Shown here piece by piece: positions 1 through 8,415 of a DNA stretch of 64,000 bases (within the stretch, counting starts at the first letter, position 1; the number at the start of each line of letters is the position of its first letter). The stretch comes from Methanooceanicella nereidis (GTDB lineage Archaea; Halobacteriota; Methanocellia; Methanocellales; Methanocellaceae): the NCBI RefSeq assembly GCF_021023085.1, contig NZ_PGCK01000012.1:1-64000 (forward strand). The letters run 5' to 3'. The notes beneath the pieces are model-generated. The model searched no databases, was not told the origin of the DNA, and saw only the letters and a program-made list of their open reading frames with translations. The position numbers were made by a program, and so were the translations under genes.

Positions 1-190
1 GGAAGGCAAACCCTCAGAGATATAAACACTTTTTAATCCCATAAAAAGAAAAATATCTCAACACAAGAGGAAAACGCCTTCCAACAAAAACACCGAACAA
101 CCACTCACACACCAACGGAACTACTGGTGCCCCGTTGAGCGGTTCGTGGTGAAAACTGGTGGTCCTCGTTCGCCTTTGTGGTGTATCATA
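1..190. repeat. Palindromic intergenic repeat element (left edge truncated)
   Basis: Two imperfect palindromes lie side by side. In the first, GGAAGGC at the window edge pairs with GCCTTCC near 82-88, with further pairing of AGAGATAT against ATATCTCA. In the second, CACCGAACAACCAC near 90-106 pairs with GGTTCGTGGTG near 139-150. The stretch 135-185 (GCGGTTCGTGGTG, then CTCGTTCGCCTTTGTGG) matches the repeat family found at 5202-5688, 22722-22780 and 34311-34553. It sits just past the 3' end of thg1. The left boundary is outside the window. Confidence 0.6.
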
Positions 191-210
191 TTTCATTAAA
201 ATTAAGGCTT

Positions 211-933
211 TTATATTATCTCTTTTAAGAAATCAATGCCTTCTTTTGAGTTGAATATGGGCGGGTCCCATAGCTCATCAAGCTCCGTGCGTATGGCGAT
301 GACCTTTTCTTTTTTGACCGGATCGTAGCCCTCTTTTTCGACTTTCTTCTTATACACAAGTACTCCTTTCCTCTGCCATCCCGGCGTCTCGCCGAGATTA
401 ACACCCCTGCGCCACATCATCTCGTGTATGTCCTCGTATTTCATACCGTGCATCTTCGCAGCCGCATCCTTTTCGTTCACGCCTTCTTTGACCAGGCTAT
501 AGAAACCGTATGACTGCATGTGGTTACGCCATGCCTCTGCCTGCCTGTATTGCAGGTATTCTATCATGTTCTCGGGGTGCATGGGTATCACACGGGCATC
601 GAAGGCGAGCGGCGTGTCGATCTTCAGCGCTATCGTCAGGGCGCTCGAAAGGAAGGAAGGGACCACAGAGTCCAGCTTTTCCAATCTTCCCTCAAAAGGG
701 AGCTCCTTAAATAAAATATTAAACTCATCGGAGAACGTGAACACCCATTCCGGGGAAAGGCCGCTTTCCAGTATCAGCCTTCGCGCCGCCGTCACCATTC
801 CCCTTTCAAATGAAATATCGTAGGGCTTTTCAAAATTAAGTCTTTTAAGGGACTCCTTAAAGTTCCTGCCGTCCGCTCTGATGATAATGGGCGGCACCGT
901 TTTTATGTCCCTGTATATTTCATTTTTCTTCAC
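211..933 (-). CDS. thg1: tRNA(His) guanylyltransferase, archaeal Thg1-like
   Basis: This enzyme adds nucleotides in the 3'-5' direction to the 5' end of tRNA, either making the G-1 of tRNA(His) or repairing truncated tRNA 5' ends. The family's metal-binding carboxylates are visible: RADGRNF at residues 19-25 and FSDEFN at about 67-72. The conserved RQAEAWRNH segment lies near the middle. Length is about 240 aa, usual for the family. I chose the GTG at 933 because GGAG lies eight bases upstream and the protein then begins VKKNEIY, as homologues do; the longer open frame to 1134 would overlap the divergent transporter gene. In archaea with genome-encoded G-1 the enzyme is thought to act mainly in 5' repair; which applies here cannot be read from the window. 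Confidence 0.9.
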   Translation of the reverse strand: MKKNEIYRDIKTVPPIIIRADGRNFKESLKRLNFEKPYDISFERGMVTAARRLILESGLSPEWVFTFSDEFNILFKELPFEGRLEKLDSVVPSFLSSALTIALKIDTPLAFDARVIPMHPENMIEYLQYRQAEAWRNHMQSYGFYSLVKEGVNEKDAAAKMHGMKYEDIHEMMWRRGVNLGETPGWQRKGVLVYKKKVEKEGYDPVKKEKVIAIRTELDELWDPPIFNSKEGIDFLKEII

Positions 934-1006
934 TTTTAATGCTCCGATAGTCAAAGAATATTTAATGGAAAATGATATATTACTAATTTTCCTTTGAAGG
1001 TAACAT

Positions 1007-2248
1007 ATGGCGTCTCGACTGAACGTGTTTATGGGTCTGCGTCTACCGTCATTCGACCGTAGGGTCTGGATATTGTTCCTGGGGACAGCCCTGAACCAGT
1101 TCGGGATGTCCATCGTGATGCCGTTCATATCCATATATCTGTACGTCTATCAGGGTATCCCTGCCAGCTATGTCGGACTGGCCATGTTCACGGCATCTTT
1201 CGTGGGAGCTATGTTCCAGTTCATAGGCGGCGAGATGTGCGACAGGCTAGGGCGCCGTTTCGTGCTCATAGCCGGGCTGGTGACGCTCATTATCAGCTTC
1301 CTGCTGCTCGGATGGGCGGTGAGCGTAAAAGCTCCCTACGCATATTATCTCGTATTTCTCTCGATGACGCGCATGGCTACGGGGCTATTCAGGCCGATAC
1401 CTAATATTATCGCTGCCGATATAGTCCCGTCAGAAAAAAGGCTTGAAGTATTCGGAATACTGAGAATAGCCCTGAACATCGGGTTTGCGACAGGCCCTGT
1501 GGTCGGCGGACTTATGGCCATCATATCCTATTCGTCGATGTTCTACCTGACGGCGGTCACGAGCACGATATACTTGCTCCTTGTAATATTTTTCATCGGC
1601 GATACGAGGACGTGCAAGCCGGCAGGAAAGTTCAGCCTGAGAGACCTGAAGTCTATAAAAAGCGACAGGCCTTTCATGATCTTTTCTGTCATGCTGTTTT
1701 TGGTCGCCATAGTGTATTCGCAGATGTACACGCCTCTTTCCATGTACGCCAAAGATTTCGTGGGGCTGTCTGAGCCCGAGATAGGGATGCTGTTCGCCGT
1801 CAACGGTCTGATGGTTGTCTTCATGCAGTATCCTGTGACATTGATCGCTGACCGGTACCGGCTGACAGTCTCCATGGGTATCGGCGCGCTGCTTTATGGA
1901 CTTGGATTCGGGATCGTATCGATATCCAGCGGTTTCTGGATGCTGGCGGCATGCATATTCGTAGTGACGCTGGGCGAGCTTTTCTTTAGCCCGTCGTCCA
2001 CTAATCTTACTGCTAATTTATCCGCCGGGGATAAACGGGGCCGTTACCTGGGATTTTCCGGGCTTGCCAACAGTATGGGCTTCGCAGTAGGGCCGCTGCT
2101 TGGAGGGGTCCTTCTTGATGTTTTCGCAGGCTCACAGGAATATACGTGGATGATTATCGGGGCGGCGGGAGCACTGTGCACTCTGGGGTTCCTGTCGTTA
2201 AAAAAGCTGGTGCCGCCGGAAAAGAACGATGCGGAGTATTTCGGATGA
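1007..2248 (+). CDS. Major facilitator superfamily transporter
   Basis: A 413-aa protein with about twelve hydrophobic helices in two halves, typical of MFS secondary transporters in the cytoplasmic membrane. The loop between helices 2 and 3 carries GGEMCDRLGRRFVL, a clear form of the MFS signature (G-x3-D-R-x-GRR). The second half has a weaker copy (ADRYRL). The substrate cannot be deduced; the general look is that of drug- or metabolite-efflux MFS proteins. GAAGG lies six bases before ATG 1007. A second in-frame ATG at 1031 is a possible alternative start. It is transcribed divergently from thg1 with about 70 bp between them. Confidence 0.85.
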   Translation: MASRLNVFMGLRLPSFDRRVWILFLGTALNQFGMSIVMPFISIYLYVYQGIPASYVGLAMFTASFVGAMFQFIGGEMCDRLGRRFVLIAGLVTLIISFLLLGWAVSVKAPYAYYLVFLSMTRMATGLFRPIPNIIAADIVPSEKRLEVFGILRIALNIGFATGPVVGGLMAIISYSSMFYLTAVTSTIYLLLVIFFIGDTRTCKPAGKFSLRDLKSIKSDRPFMIFSVMLFLVAIVYSQMYTPLSMYAKDFVGLSEPEIGMLFAVNGLMVVFMQYPVTLIADRYRLTVSMGIGALLYGLGFGIVSISSGFWMLAACIFVVTLGELFFSPSSTNLTANLSAGDKRGRYLGFSGLANSMGFAVGPLLGGVLLDVFAGSQEYTWMIIGAAGALCTLGFLSLKKLVPPEKNDAEYFG

Positions 2249-2320
2249 GATGTTCATAGCATTAGCTATTATCAGAGAGAAATTTTATTTAAAAAATTTA
2301 CTTTATAAGATCCCGGGAGA

Positions 2321-2587
2321 TCATATCTCCTCAGGCTCTTCCTTACCGTATAAAGACACCGACGGTTGCCTTATGATGACGACATCCGCTGCAGCGAGAA
2401 CCCACCTGTAAGGAATTATTACTCCCCTGGTCTCAACGTCAAATATATCCCTGTTTATGTTTACCAGCGCCAGACCGGAGATCTTTCTCTCATTAGACTC
2501 TAACTGGACGTCGTTCACCTTGCCCACGTACTTCCCCTTGTCCGTGTAGACGTTCAGGTCGAATAAAGAGGTTATATCAGCAATCAT
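2321..2587 (-). CDS. PRC-barrel domain protein
   Basis: An 88-aa single-domain protein of the PRC-barrel type: a small beta-barrel found in photosynthetic reaction centre H subunits, in RimM and as stand-alone archaeal proteins. The N-terminal part (ADITSLFDLNVYTDKGKYVGKVNDVQL) and the later IIPYRWVLAAADVVI segment follow the usual archaeal pattern. ATG 2587 is preceded by a strong Shine-Dalgarno (GGAGAGGAG). Such proteins are common in methanogens and their function is unsettled; roles in RNA binding or protein docking are guesses. The gene is monocistronic and faces the MFS gene tail to tail. Confidence 0.8.
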   Translation of the reverse strand: MIADITSLFDLNVYTDKGKYVGKVNDVQLESNERKISGLALVNINRDIFDVETRGVIIPYRWVLAAADVVIIRQPSVSLYGKEEPEEI

Positions 2588-2654
2588 TTAGACTCCTCTC
2601 CCCTACTTATTGTAGTATAATGATATATACTTTGTTAGATAATATTTTCTTTGT

Positions 2655-3758
2655 ATGAAGTCTTCGCTAAAGATTGCGAGCGTGATGGGGATTCCTATCA
2701 AGCTTCACATCACATTTTTACTTATACTTCCTTTGATCGCATACGCATTCGCGACGAATCCCGCTGATTTCGGGTTCAACTACGTTGAGGACACGTTCGT
2801 AAGGTACTCGATGGGAACGATCGCGGCGATATTGCTATTCGCATGTGTGCTCATCCATGAGCTGGGACATTCGTATGTGGCCGTTAAGAATAACATAAAG
2901 ATCAGCGATATCACGCTTTTCCTGTTTGGCGGTGTTTCATCCATGGAGGACATCCCCCGCAATCCGAGGATAGAGATGAAAGTGGCCATCATAGGGCCGA
3001 TCATAAGCATAATCCTCGGGATAGTGTTCGGGTTGTTGTATTACGGGGTCCCGGTATTAAGGGATTACCCGATAGCCAATACGATGGTCTTTCTGATGAC
3101 CTATCTGAACCTGATGCTTGGATTCTTTAACATCCTGCCGGCGTTCCCGATGGACGGCGGCCGTGTCCTTCGCTCTTTCCTGGCGATGAGGATGCCATAC
3201 ATCCAGGCGACGAGATACGCTGTCGGGGCAGGTAAGATATTTGCGTATATGCTCGGGCTTTTCGGCCTGTTGCTGGGATTTGCAGGGATATGGCTTATCA
3301 TCATCGCGTTCTTCATATACATCGCAGCAGGCGAGGAGGAGCGTTCCACTCTGGTATCGATAACTCTCGAAGGTACTAAGGTTAAAGACCTTATGACACG
3401 GGACGTTATGACGGTCGATCCCGATATGTCGGTCGCCGATTGTATCGACTGGATGTTCAAGTATAAACATCTTGGCTATCCTGTCGTAGAGAACGGAAAA
3501 GTTATAGGCATTGTGACGCTGACCGATCTCTCAAAAGTCCCTCTTGATAATCGGATGATCGTCAAGGTCAGGGACGTGATGACCAGAAACGTTATAACCC
3601 TTAAGCCCGATGATGACGCATTCACTGCGCTGCAAAAATTGTCAAAGCATAAGATAGGGCGTCTGGTGGTCATGGAAGGGGACCGGATCGCGGGAATAAT
3701 ATCCCGTACGGACCTGTTACGTTCCCTGGAGATCTCCGAAGTGGCGAAACAAAGCTGA
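2655..3758 (+). CDS. Site-2 protease (M50) with C-terminal CBS pair
   Basis: An intramembrane zinc metalloprotease of the M50/S2P family. The zinc motif HELGH is at residues 68-72 inside a membrane helix. The second conserved motif (NILPAFPMDGGRVLRS, near 160-175) supplies the third metal ligand. About six hydrophobic helices are followed by two CBS domains (about 245-300 and 310-360), which in relatives sense adenine nucleotides. Members cleave membrane-tethered regulators within the bilayer; the substrate here is unknown. A TATA-like box (TGATATATAC, 2621-2630) lies about 25-30 bp upstream of the ATG, so the transcript may be nearly leaderless. Length is normal for archaeal S2P-CBS proteins. 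Confidence 0.9.
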   Translation: MKSSLKIASVMGIPIKLHITFLLILPLIAYAFATNPADFGFNYVEDTFVRYSMGTIAAILLFACVLIHELGHSYVAVKNNIKISDITLFLFGGVSSMEDIPRNPRIEMKVAIIGPIISIILGIVFGLLYYGVPVLRDYPIANTMVFLMTYLNLMLGFFNILPAFPMDGGRVLRSFLAMRMPYIQATRYAVGAGKIFAYMLGLFGLLLGFAGIWLIIIAFFIYIAAGEEERSTLVSITLEGTKVKDLMTRDVMTVDPDMSVADCIDWMFKYKHLGYPVVENGKVIGIVTLTDLSKVPLDNRMIVKVRDVMTRNVITLKPDDDAFTALQKLSKHKIGRLVVMEGDRIAGIISRTDLLRSLEISEVAKQS

Positions 3759-3857
3759 ACGATCGATACATTCAGATCTTCTTTGACCAGAATAGATATA
3801 TTGAAATAATTATATCATATAGAATATTATATTAATCTTTGCCGGTGTGTAACATTG

Positions 3858-5141
3858 ATGGATGAACCAGTCAATCCGCCTGTATCTCCAAACCCCCGTG
3901 AAAACGTGGTATTGATAGGTACAGCGCATGTATCTGAGAAAAGCGTAAAGGAAGTCGAGGAAGCCATCGAAAGATATCGGCCTGACGTGGTCGCTGTAGA
4001 ACTTGATGAGCGGCGTTACCGGGCACTTCTTGAAGGCGACCAGCAGAAAAAAGAGATCCAGGTCAAGGAACTTTTAAAGGGAAATAATCTTTTTATCTTC
4101 ATCATACAGTGGCTTCTGGCTTTCGTCCAGAGAAAGGTCGGCATGGAGACCGGAGTGAAGCCAGGCTCTGAAATGATGGCCGCGATAGAGGCGGCAAAGA
4201 AGAACGGACTTGAGGTCGCCTTAATAGACAGGGATATCGGTATCACTCTCGCCAGGTTCTGGGGAAAGATGACCCTCAGGGAAAAGTTCAGGATGTTCTA
4301 TTCTCTTATTCTGGCATCCCTCGGTATAGGGACCAAGGACGTCGACATCGAAGTGATAACACAGGAGGACGTGGTCGCCGACCTGCTTGAAGAGCTGAGG
4401 AAGTTCACACCCTCGGTCGCAGAGGTTCTGGTAGACGAGAGGGACGCTTACCTGGCACATAATCTTCTCGCGATAGGCAGGACAAAAAGGGTGCTCGGAG
4501 TCGTAGGCGCCGGCCACCGTGAAGGCATACGCAAGTACATGGAGAGGCCGGAAACGATACCTTCCATTCAATCCATAATAGAGGTGCCTAAGAAGCGCGG
4601 CATAAATTTTTTAAAGCTGTTTAGCGCGCTTATAGTCCTGTCCGTAGTTGCTATCTTCGGGCTGCTCATACTTTCCGGCATACCGCTGGAGCAGCTTATA
4701 CTTGCTCTTATAATATTATTTCTGGCCCAGGGAGTTCTATCCGCGTTGTTCGTGGCCATAGTTGGGGGCCATCCCAAATCGATCGCCACCGCGTTCGTTC
4801 TTGCCTGGTACGGGTTCCTGAACCCTGTGCTTGCTGTCGGATGGCTTGCAGGGATCGTAGAAGCCGCAGAAAGGCCGCCCAGCATGAAAGACCTGAATAC
4901 CCTGTTGAGCGACGATGAGGACGAGGGCATCATAGATATGCTAAAAGGTATGTGGGCTAACAATCTGGTCCGGGTCATAATGGTGGCCGCGATGGCGAAC
5001 ATAGGCAGCATGGTGGGCACCGTTGTAGGGGCGGCAATACTCGTGTACTATTTCCACCTGACCGACCCTGTGGGATTACTGCAGGCCGGCGTATCTAACG
5101 GGTACCATGCAATAACATCGTGGCTGGGCACGTTATTTTAA
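3858..5141 (+). CDS. TraB/PrgY family membrane protein
   Basis: A 427-aa protein. The N-terminal TraB domain starts ENVVLIGTAHVSEKSV, with the family's GTAH motif, followed by VVAVELDERRY and, near residue 215, VVGAGHREGI. The C-terminal third holds several hydrophobic helices. The Enterococcus PrgY/TraB protein shuts down pheromone activity and the fold is related to EreA/ChaN-like (TIKI) proteins; the archaeal members have no proven function but may be membrane metallopeptidases. ATG 3858 is preferred to the TTG just before it. The gene ends next to the large repeat array and converges with the regulator gene beyond it. Confidence 0.85.
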   Translation: MDEPVNPPVSPNPRENVVLIGTAHVSEKSVKEVEEAIERYRPDVVAVELDERRYRALLEGDQQKKEIQVKELLKGNNLFIFIIQWLLAFVQRKVGMETGVKPGSEMMAAIEAAKKNGLEVALIDRDIGITLARFWGKMTLREKFRMFYSLILASLGIGTKDVDIEVITQEDVVADLLEELRKFTPSVAEVLVDERDAYLAHNLLAIGRTKRVLGVVGAGHREGIRKYMERPETIPSIQSIIEVPKKRGINFLKLFSALIVLSVVAIFGLLILSGIPLEQLILALIILFLAQGVLSALFVAIVGGHPKSIATAFVLAWYGFLNPVLAVGWLAGIVEAAERPPSMKDLNTLLSDDEDEGIIDMLKGMWANNLVRVIMVAAMANIGSMVGTVVGAAILVYYFHLTDPVGLLQAGVSNGYHAITSWLGTLF

Positions 5142-5201
5142 GTAATGGCAGGGCCTGTAATGCTCTGTCCCTTATATCCCTTATTTTATTCGAATCTCTT
5201 T

Positions 5202-5688
5202 TTCACCACGAAGCGCACGAAGGCGAGTAAGGTACACTAATTTGTTAACCACGAAGCGCACGAAGGCGAGTAAGGTACACTGATTTGTTAACCACGAAGT
5301 GCACGAAGGCGAATAAGGTACACAAAACGTTAACCACGAAGCGCACGAAGGCGAGTAAGGTACACAAAACGTTAACCACGAAGCGCACGAAGGCGAGTAA
5401 GGTACACTATGTTGTTAACCACGAAGTGCACGAAGGCGAATAAGGTACACTAATTTTTTTATATTATAATCTTCTAAGAGAAGTCCTTTGTGTTCCTTGT
5501 TTGCCTTTGTGCGCTTTGTGGTTAGCAGTTTAGTGTTCCTTGTTTGCCTTTGTGCGCTTTGTGGTTAGCAGTTTAGTGTTCCTTGTTTGCCTTTGTGCGC
5601 TTTGTGGTTAGCAGTTTTGTGTTCCTTGTTTGCCTTTGTGCGCTTTGTGGTTGGAAACAGTGTCCTTGGTTGCCTTCGTGTTCTCTTA
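5202..5688. repeat. Palindromic array of ~43-bp repeats (6 forward, 4-5 inverted)
   Basis: Six direct units begin at 5205, 5248, 5291, 5333, 5375 and 5418 (period 42-43 bp). Each starts ACCACGAAG[C/T]GCACGAAGGC and continues GA[G/A]TAAGGTACAC. After an AT-rich centre (about 5451-5485, containing CTTCTAAGAGAAGTCC) come four units in the opposite orientation, with core TGTTCCTTGTTTGCC then TTTGTGCGCTTTGTGG (also 43 bp apart), and a degenerate fifth ending near 5688. The two halves are therefore complementary over roughly 230 bp and could form a very long hairpin or cruciform. There are no unique spacers, so this is not CRISPR. It lies between convergent genes (traB-like and the XRE regulator). 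Confidence 0.85.
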
Positions 5689-5828
5689 ATGATCTCAACG
5701 CTTTTAATACTACACGTAATATAATTGAGTCGCGTGTTGGGCTTTCGAGATAAAAGATGCGATGGTAATACTATACATGTGAAAAAAAATTTAATCGGTA
5801 TGACAGTTAAACCATTTAATATCGGGCA

Positions 5829-6368
5829 TTATTCTCTTACATTTATCGACCGTATCTTTCTCGACGCATTCTCTATCGCATTGACGACACTGGTCGTCGG
5901 CATTATGGTCGATACCGGGATATGCACGATCTTTTCTATGGTATAGCTTACTATCGGCGCGCAGACCAGTGCCTGAGCTCCATCCCTCTCAGCCTTTATG
6001 GCCGCTACGATCGCGTCTTCCATCGTCATGGCAGAATATTCCCTTACGACGATCTTTTTGTTGTCTACGACCATTTCTCTCTCGCTTATACGGTCTAGAA
6101 CGGGACGCGCAGCTATCACCGCTATGAACTTCTCCTTGCTCAAGCCTTCCAGCTGCCTTATTGCGCCGGTTATCTCCCTGAGGGTCTTGAGGTTCGGGTC
6201 CCTGTCGCCGTTCAATATCTTATAAAGGGTGCTTGGCGATATGCCCGAGCGGTCGCCAAATTCGGTAACGCTAAGGCCAAGGTCTTTTTTTATCACTTTA
6301 TCCATGACCTTTCTGAACTCTTCATCCGATTGAAATGCTGCTGTAATAACATCGTCAGCTAAAGTCAT
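5829..6368 (-). CDS. XRE-type HTH transcriptional regulator with small sensor domain
   Basis: A 179-aa protein. Residues about 27-75 form a Cro/C1-type helix-turn-helix (LSVTEFGDRSGISPSTLYKI, then LNGDRDPNLKTLREI). The C-terminal half (about 95-175) ends AQALVCAPIVSYTIEKIVHI then PVSTIMPTTSVVNAIENA. That layout recalls the receptor part of PrpR-type activators, so it may bind a small ligand; this is inference from pattern only. It is divergent from the ABC importer at 6506, and the 137-bp gap holds a direct repeat (6419-6457) that could be its operator. GTG 6371 and ATG 6368 are adjacent in-frame starts; I take the ATG. Confidence 0.8.
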   Translation of the reverse strand: MTLADDVITAAFQSDEEFRKVMDKVIKKDLGLSVTEFGDRSGISPSTLYKILNGDRDPNLKTLREITGAIRQLEGLSKEKFIAVIAARPVLDRISEREMVVDNKKIVVREYSAMTMEDAIVAAIKAERDGAQALVCAPIVSYTIEKIVHIPVSTIMPTTSVVNAIENASRKIRSINVRE

Positions 6369-6418
6369 CACATCAAACCTTATTCCTTATTGTATAATCC
6401 ATTTAGTAATATTAGTAT

Positions 6419-6457
6419 TTTTGTGCTAAACATACGTTTATTTGTGCAAAACGTTTA
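6419..6457. promoter_or_regulatory. Tandem repeat, candidate operator between regulator and ABC operon
   Basis: Two near-identical segments follow one another: TTTGTGCTAAACATACGTTTA and TTTGTGCAAAACGTTTA, sharing TTTGTGC[T/A]AAAC and CGTTTA. They lie in the divergent promoter region of the XRE regulator and the substrate-binding protein, about 50 bp upstream of the latter's ATG. Position and tandem arrangement suggest a regulator-binding site; no binding data. Confidence 0.4.
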
Positions 6458-6505
6458 TGTAAGGTTAACACATTCACTAGCTTTAAAATAAGCGGAAGGC
6501 GAATT

Positions 6506-7558
6506 ATGGCTAATAATGATTTAATCGATCAGATAAGCAGCGGAAAGATCTCCAGAAGGACATTATTAAAGGCCGGGGCTGTAGCAGGCATCGGCCTCGC
6601 CGGCGTTTCGTTCGCAGGATGCACGGATAACGGCGGAAACGCGACCGTTACCCCTACGGGAGCCCCGCTCCAGACAAAAGACCTTGTAAGGGTCGGATAT
6701 TTACCGAGCGACCACGACGCTCCGTTCTTCATCGCGGAGACAAAAGGGTATTTTGACAAGTATGGCATTAATGTCGAAGGGCAAAAGTTCAGTGCCGGTC
6801 CGGATATAATGAAGCAGATATCGGCGGGCAATCTCGACATGGCGGTCGTAGGAGCTCCACCGGTCATATCATACCTGGACAAGGACCCGGCTGCGAGGAT
6901 CATTGCTCCGACACACAGCGAAGGCTCGGGACTTATAGTAAAGAAGGGTCTCGGCATAACGTCTGTCGCAGGCCTTAAGGGCAAGAAGATAGCCATACCC
7001 GGCCCGGGCTCGATACAGGACGTCATGCTCAGGAAGCTGCTGGCCGACAACGGTATCAGCTATGATAAGGACGTGAATGTCGTCACCATCCCTGCAGGCC
7101 AGATGGTCGACACGATGGCAAACGGCAACATCGACGCGGCGATCATATGGGAGCCTTTCGTTACCATGGCCGTCTTAAATGATGTCGGCGAGATACTCTT
7201 ACTGTCAAAGGACATTATGCCCGGACATCCGTGCTGTGTCGTCATAGCATCGAACGAGATGATCCAGAAATATCCGGACTCCGTAAGGGCTTACTTAAAG
7301 GCTCACAAGGATGCCGTTGAGTTCATTAACGCAAATCTCAACGAATCGGCAGCAATAGTCGCCTCAAGCGAATGGCTTAACATCGACCCGGCTATCGAGG
7401 TAGAATCACTGCCGCACATGACCTTCATGTACAAGTTCGACGAGGATTATATCGCAGGTACCGAGAGCTTCGCCAGGGAGCTTAAGAACATGGGCAAGGT
7501 CAACAACGACCTTACCAGGAACGAGCTCTTCGACCTGACGTTCGTGAACGAGCTATAA
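6506..7558 (+). CDS. ABC importer substrate-binding lipoprotein, NitT/TauT (SsuA-like) family
   Basis: A 350-aa periplasm-side binding protein. The N-terminus has a Tat-like signal (ISRRTLLKAGAVAGIG) ending in a lipobox (SFAGC, Cys about 38), so it is probably exported folded and lipid-anchored. The mature part begins VRVGYLPSDHDAPFFIAETK and contains the NMT1/SsuA-type hallmarks (KGYFDKYGINVEG, GNLDMAVVGAPP, then KGKKIAIPGPGS). The family imports nitrate, taurine, sulfonates, thiamine precursors or similar; the ligand is not evident. GGAAGGCG precedes the ATG. It is the first gene of the importer operon with the permease (7636) and ATPase (8416), and is divergent from the XRE regulator. Confidence 0.88.
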   Translation: MANNDLIDQISSGKISRRTLLKAGAVAGIGLAGVSFAGCTDNGGNATVTPTGAPLQTKDLVRVGYLPSDHDAPFFIAETKGYFDKYGINVEGQKFSAGPDIMKQISAGNLDMAVVGAPPVISYLDKDPAARIIAPTHSEGSGLIVKKGLGITSVAGLKGKKIAIPGPGSIQDVMLRKLLADNGISYDKDVNVVTIPAGQMVDTMANGNIDAAIIWEPFVTMAVLNDVGEILLLSKDIMPGHPCCVVIASNEMIQKYPDSVRAYLKAHKDAVEFINANLNESAAIVASSEWLNIDPAIEVESLPHMTFMYKFDEDYIAGTESFARELKNMGKVNNDLTRNELFDLTFVNEL

Positions 7559-7572
7559 ATAAAATAGATCGG

Positions 7573-7598
7573 GGATGGAGTGTTATTTCACTCTATCC
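7573..7598 (+). terminator. Intercistronic hairpin after the binding-protein gene
   Basis: GGATGGAGTG pairs with CACTCTATCC (one G-U pair) around a TTATTT loop. It lies between the binding-protein stop and the permease start. With no strong T-run directly after it, a role as an mRNA-stabilising or attenuating hairpin that keeps binding-protein mRNA in excess is as likely as termination. Confidence 0.45.
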
Positions 7599-7635
7599 AA
7601 CAACTATATTTTCTATCAGTCTTGATTAGATATCC

Positions 7636-8412
7636 ATGCTCCAGATACGTAAACCAATATTACAAATATCGGGTGTCTTATTCGTTATCATACTCTGGGA
7701 GCTTTTAACAAGCGTATTCGGAGTGTTCAAATGGATCTTACTTCCTCCGCCGTCAGACGTGTTCATGACGATGTATAAAATGACCGCCGACGGGGAGCTT
7801 TTCATGCATGCGGGATATAGCCTGATGAGAGTCGTGCTGGGGTTCCTTGCGGCTGCGGCCATTGCAATACCTCTGGGAGTCTCGATGGGCTGGGTCCGGA
7901 GTATATCCTATATAATTGATCCGATCGTCGAAATAATCCGGCCGATACCTCCCATAGCCTGGATAGGGCTGGCGATACTATGGTTCGGCATAGGCCTTCA
8001 GTCCGCGATGTTCCTTGTTTTCATAGGTGCGTTCTTCCCGATACTGCTCAACACCATATCAGGTGTGAGAGGAGTCGAAAAGAGGCTTATAGAGGTGGCC
8101 ATGACTTTCGGAGCTAACGATCTTAACGTGCTGAAAAAAGTCGTATTGCCTGCAGCCTCCCCCAGCATATTCACCGGGATGAGGATCGGCATGGGTATAG
8201 GATGGATGTGCGTCGTCGCGGCCGAAATGATAGCAGTAAAGTTCGGCCTCGGGAACCTTATTATCGAAGCGTCTAATTTCGGGCAGACGGACCGTGTCAT
8301 GGTGGGCATGATAACCATAGGGGTACTGGGATTATTGATCAATTTCCTGTTCCAGTTCGCCGGGAACTACCTGTTCAAATGGCAGCAGGGTATCAACAAT
8401 AACGAGGTGTGA
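7636..8412 (+). CDS. ABC importer permease, SsuC/TauC-like
   Basis: A 258-aa integral membrane permease with about six helices. The conserved cytoplasmic EAA loop is visible as EVAMTFGANDLNVLKKVVLP, where the ATPase docks; the segment ASPSIFTGMRIGMGIGW after it is typical of the nitrate/sulfonate/taurine permease family. No clear Shine-Dalgarno precedes ATG 7636. The following ATPase gene starts three bases after the stop, with GAGGTGTGAT ahead of it, so the two are translationally close. Transports the same unknown substrate as its neighbours. Confidence 0.88.
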   Translation: MLQIRKPILQISGVLFVIILWELLTSVFGVFKWILLPPPSDVFMTMYKMTADGELFMHAGYSLMRVVLGFLAAAAIAIPLGVSMGWVRSISYIIDPIVEIIRPIPPIAWIGLAILWFGIGLQSAMFLVFIGAFFPILLNTISGVRGVEKRLIEVAMTFGANDLNVLKKVVLPAASPSIFTGMRIGMGIGWMCVVAAEMIAVKFGLGNLIIEASNFGQTDRVMVGMITIGVLGLLINFLFQFAGNYLFKWQQGINNNEV

Positions 8413-8415
8413 TCG

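Noticed and set aside
14-196. 60-aa open frame in the left-edge repeat
   Set aside because: It lies entirely within palindromic repeat DNA; the translated sequence is a by-product of the repeat.
5205-5450. Regular 43-bp direct repeats suggesting a CRISPR array
   Set aside because: There are no unique spacers (units are contiguous and alike along their whole length), the second half is inverted, and no cas genes are near.
5725-5946. Open frame on the plus strand over the XRE regulator's 3' end
   Set aside because: It overlaps a well-supported gene on the other strand, has no ribosome site and no recognisable domain.
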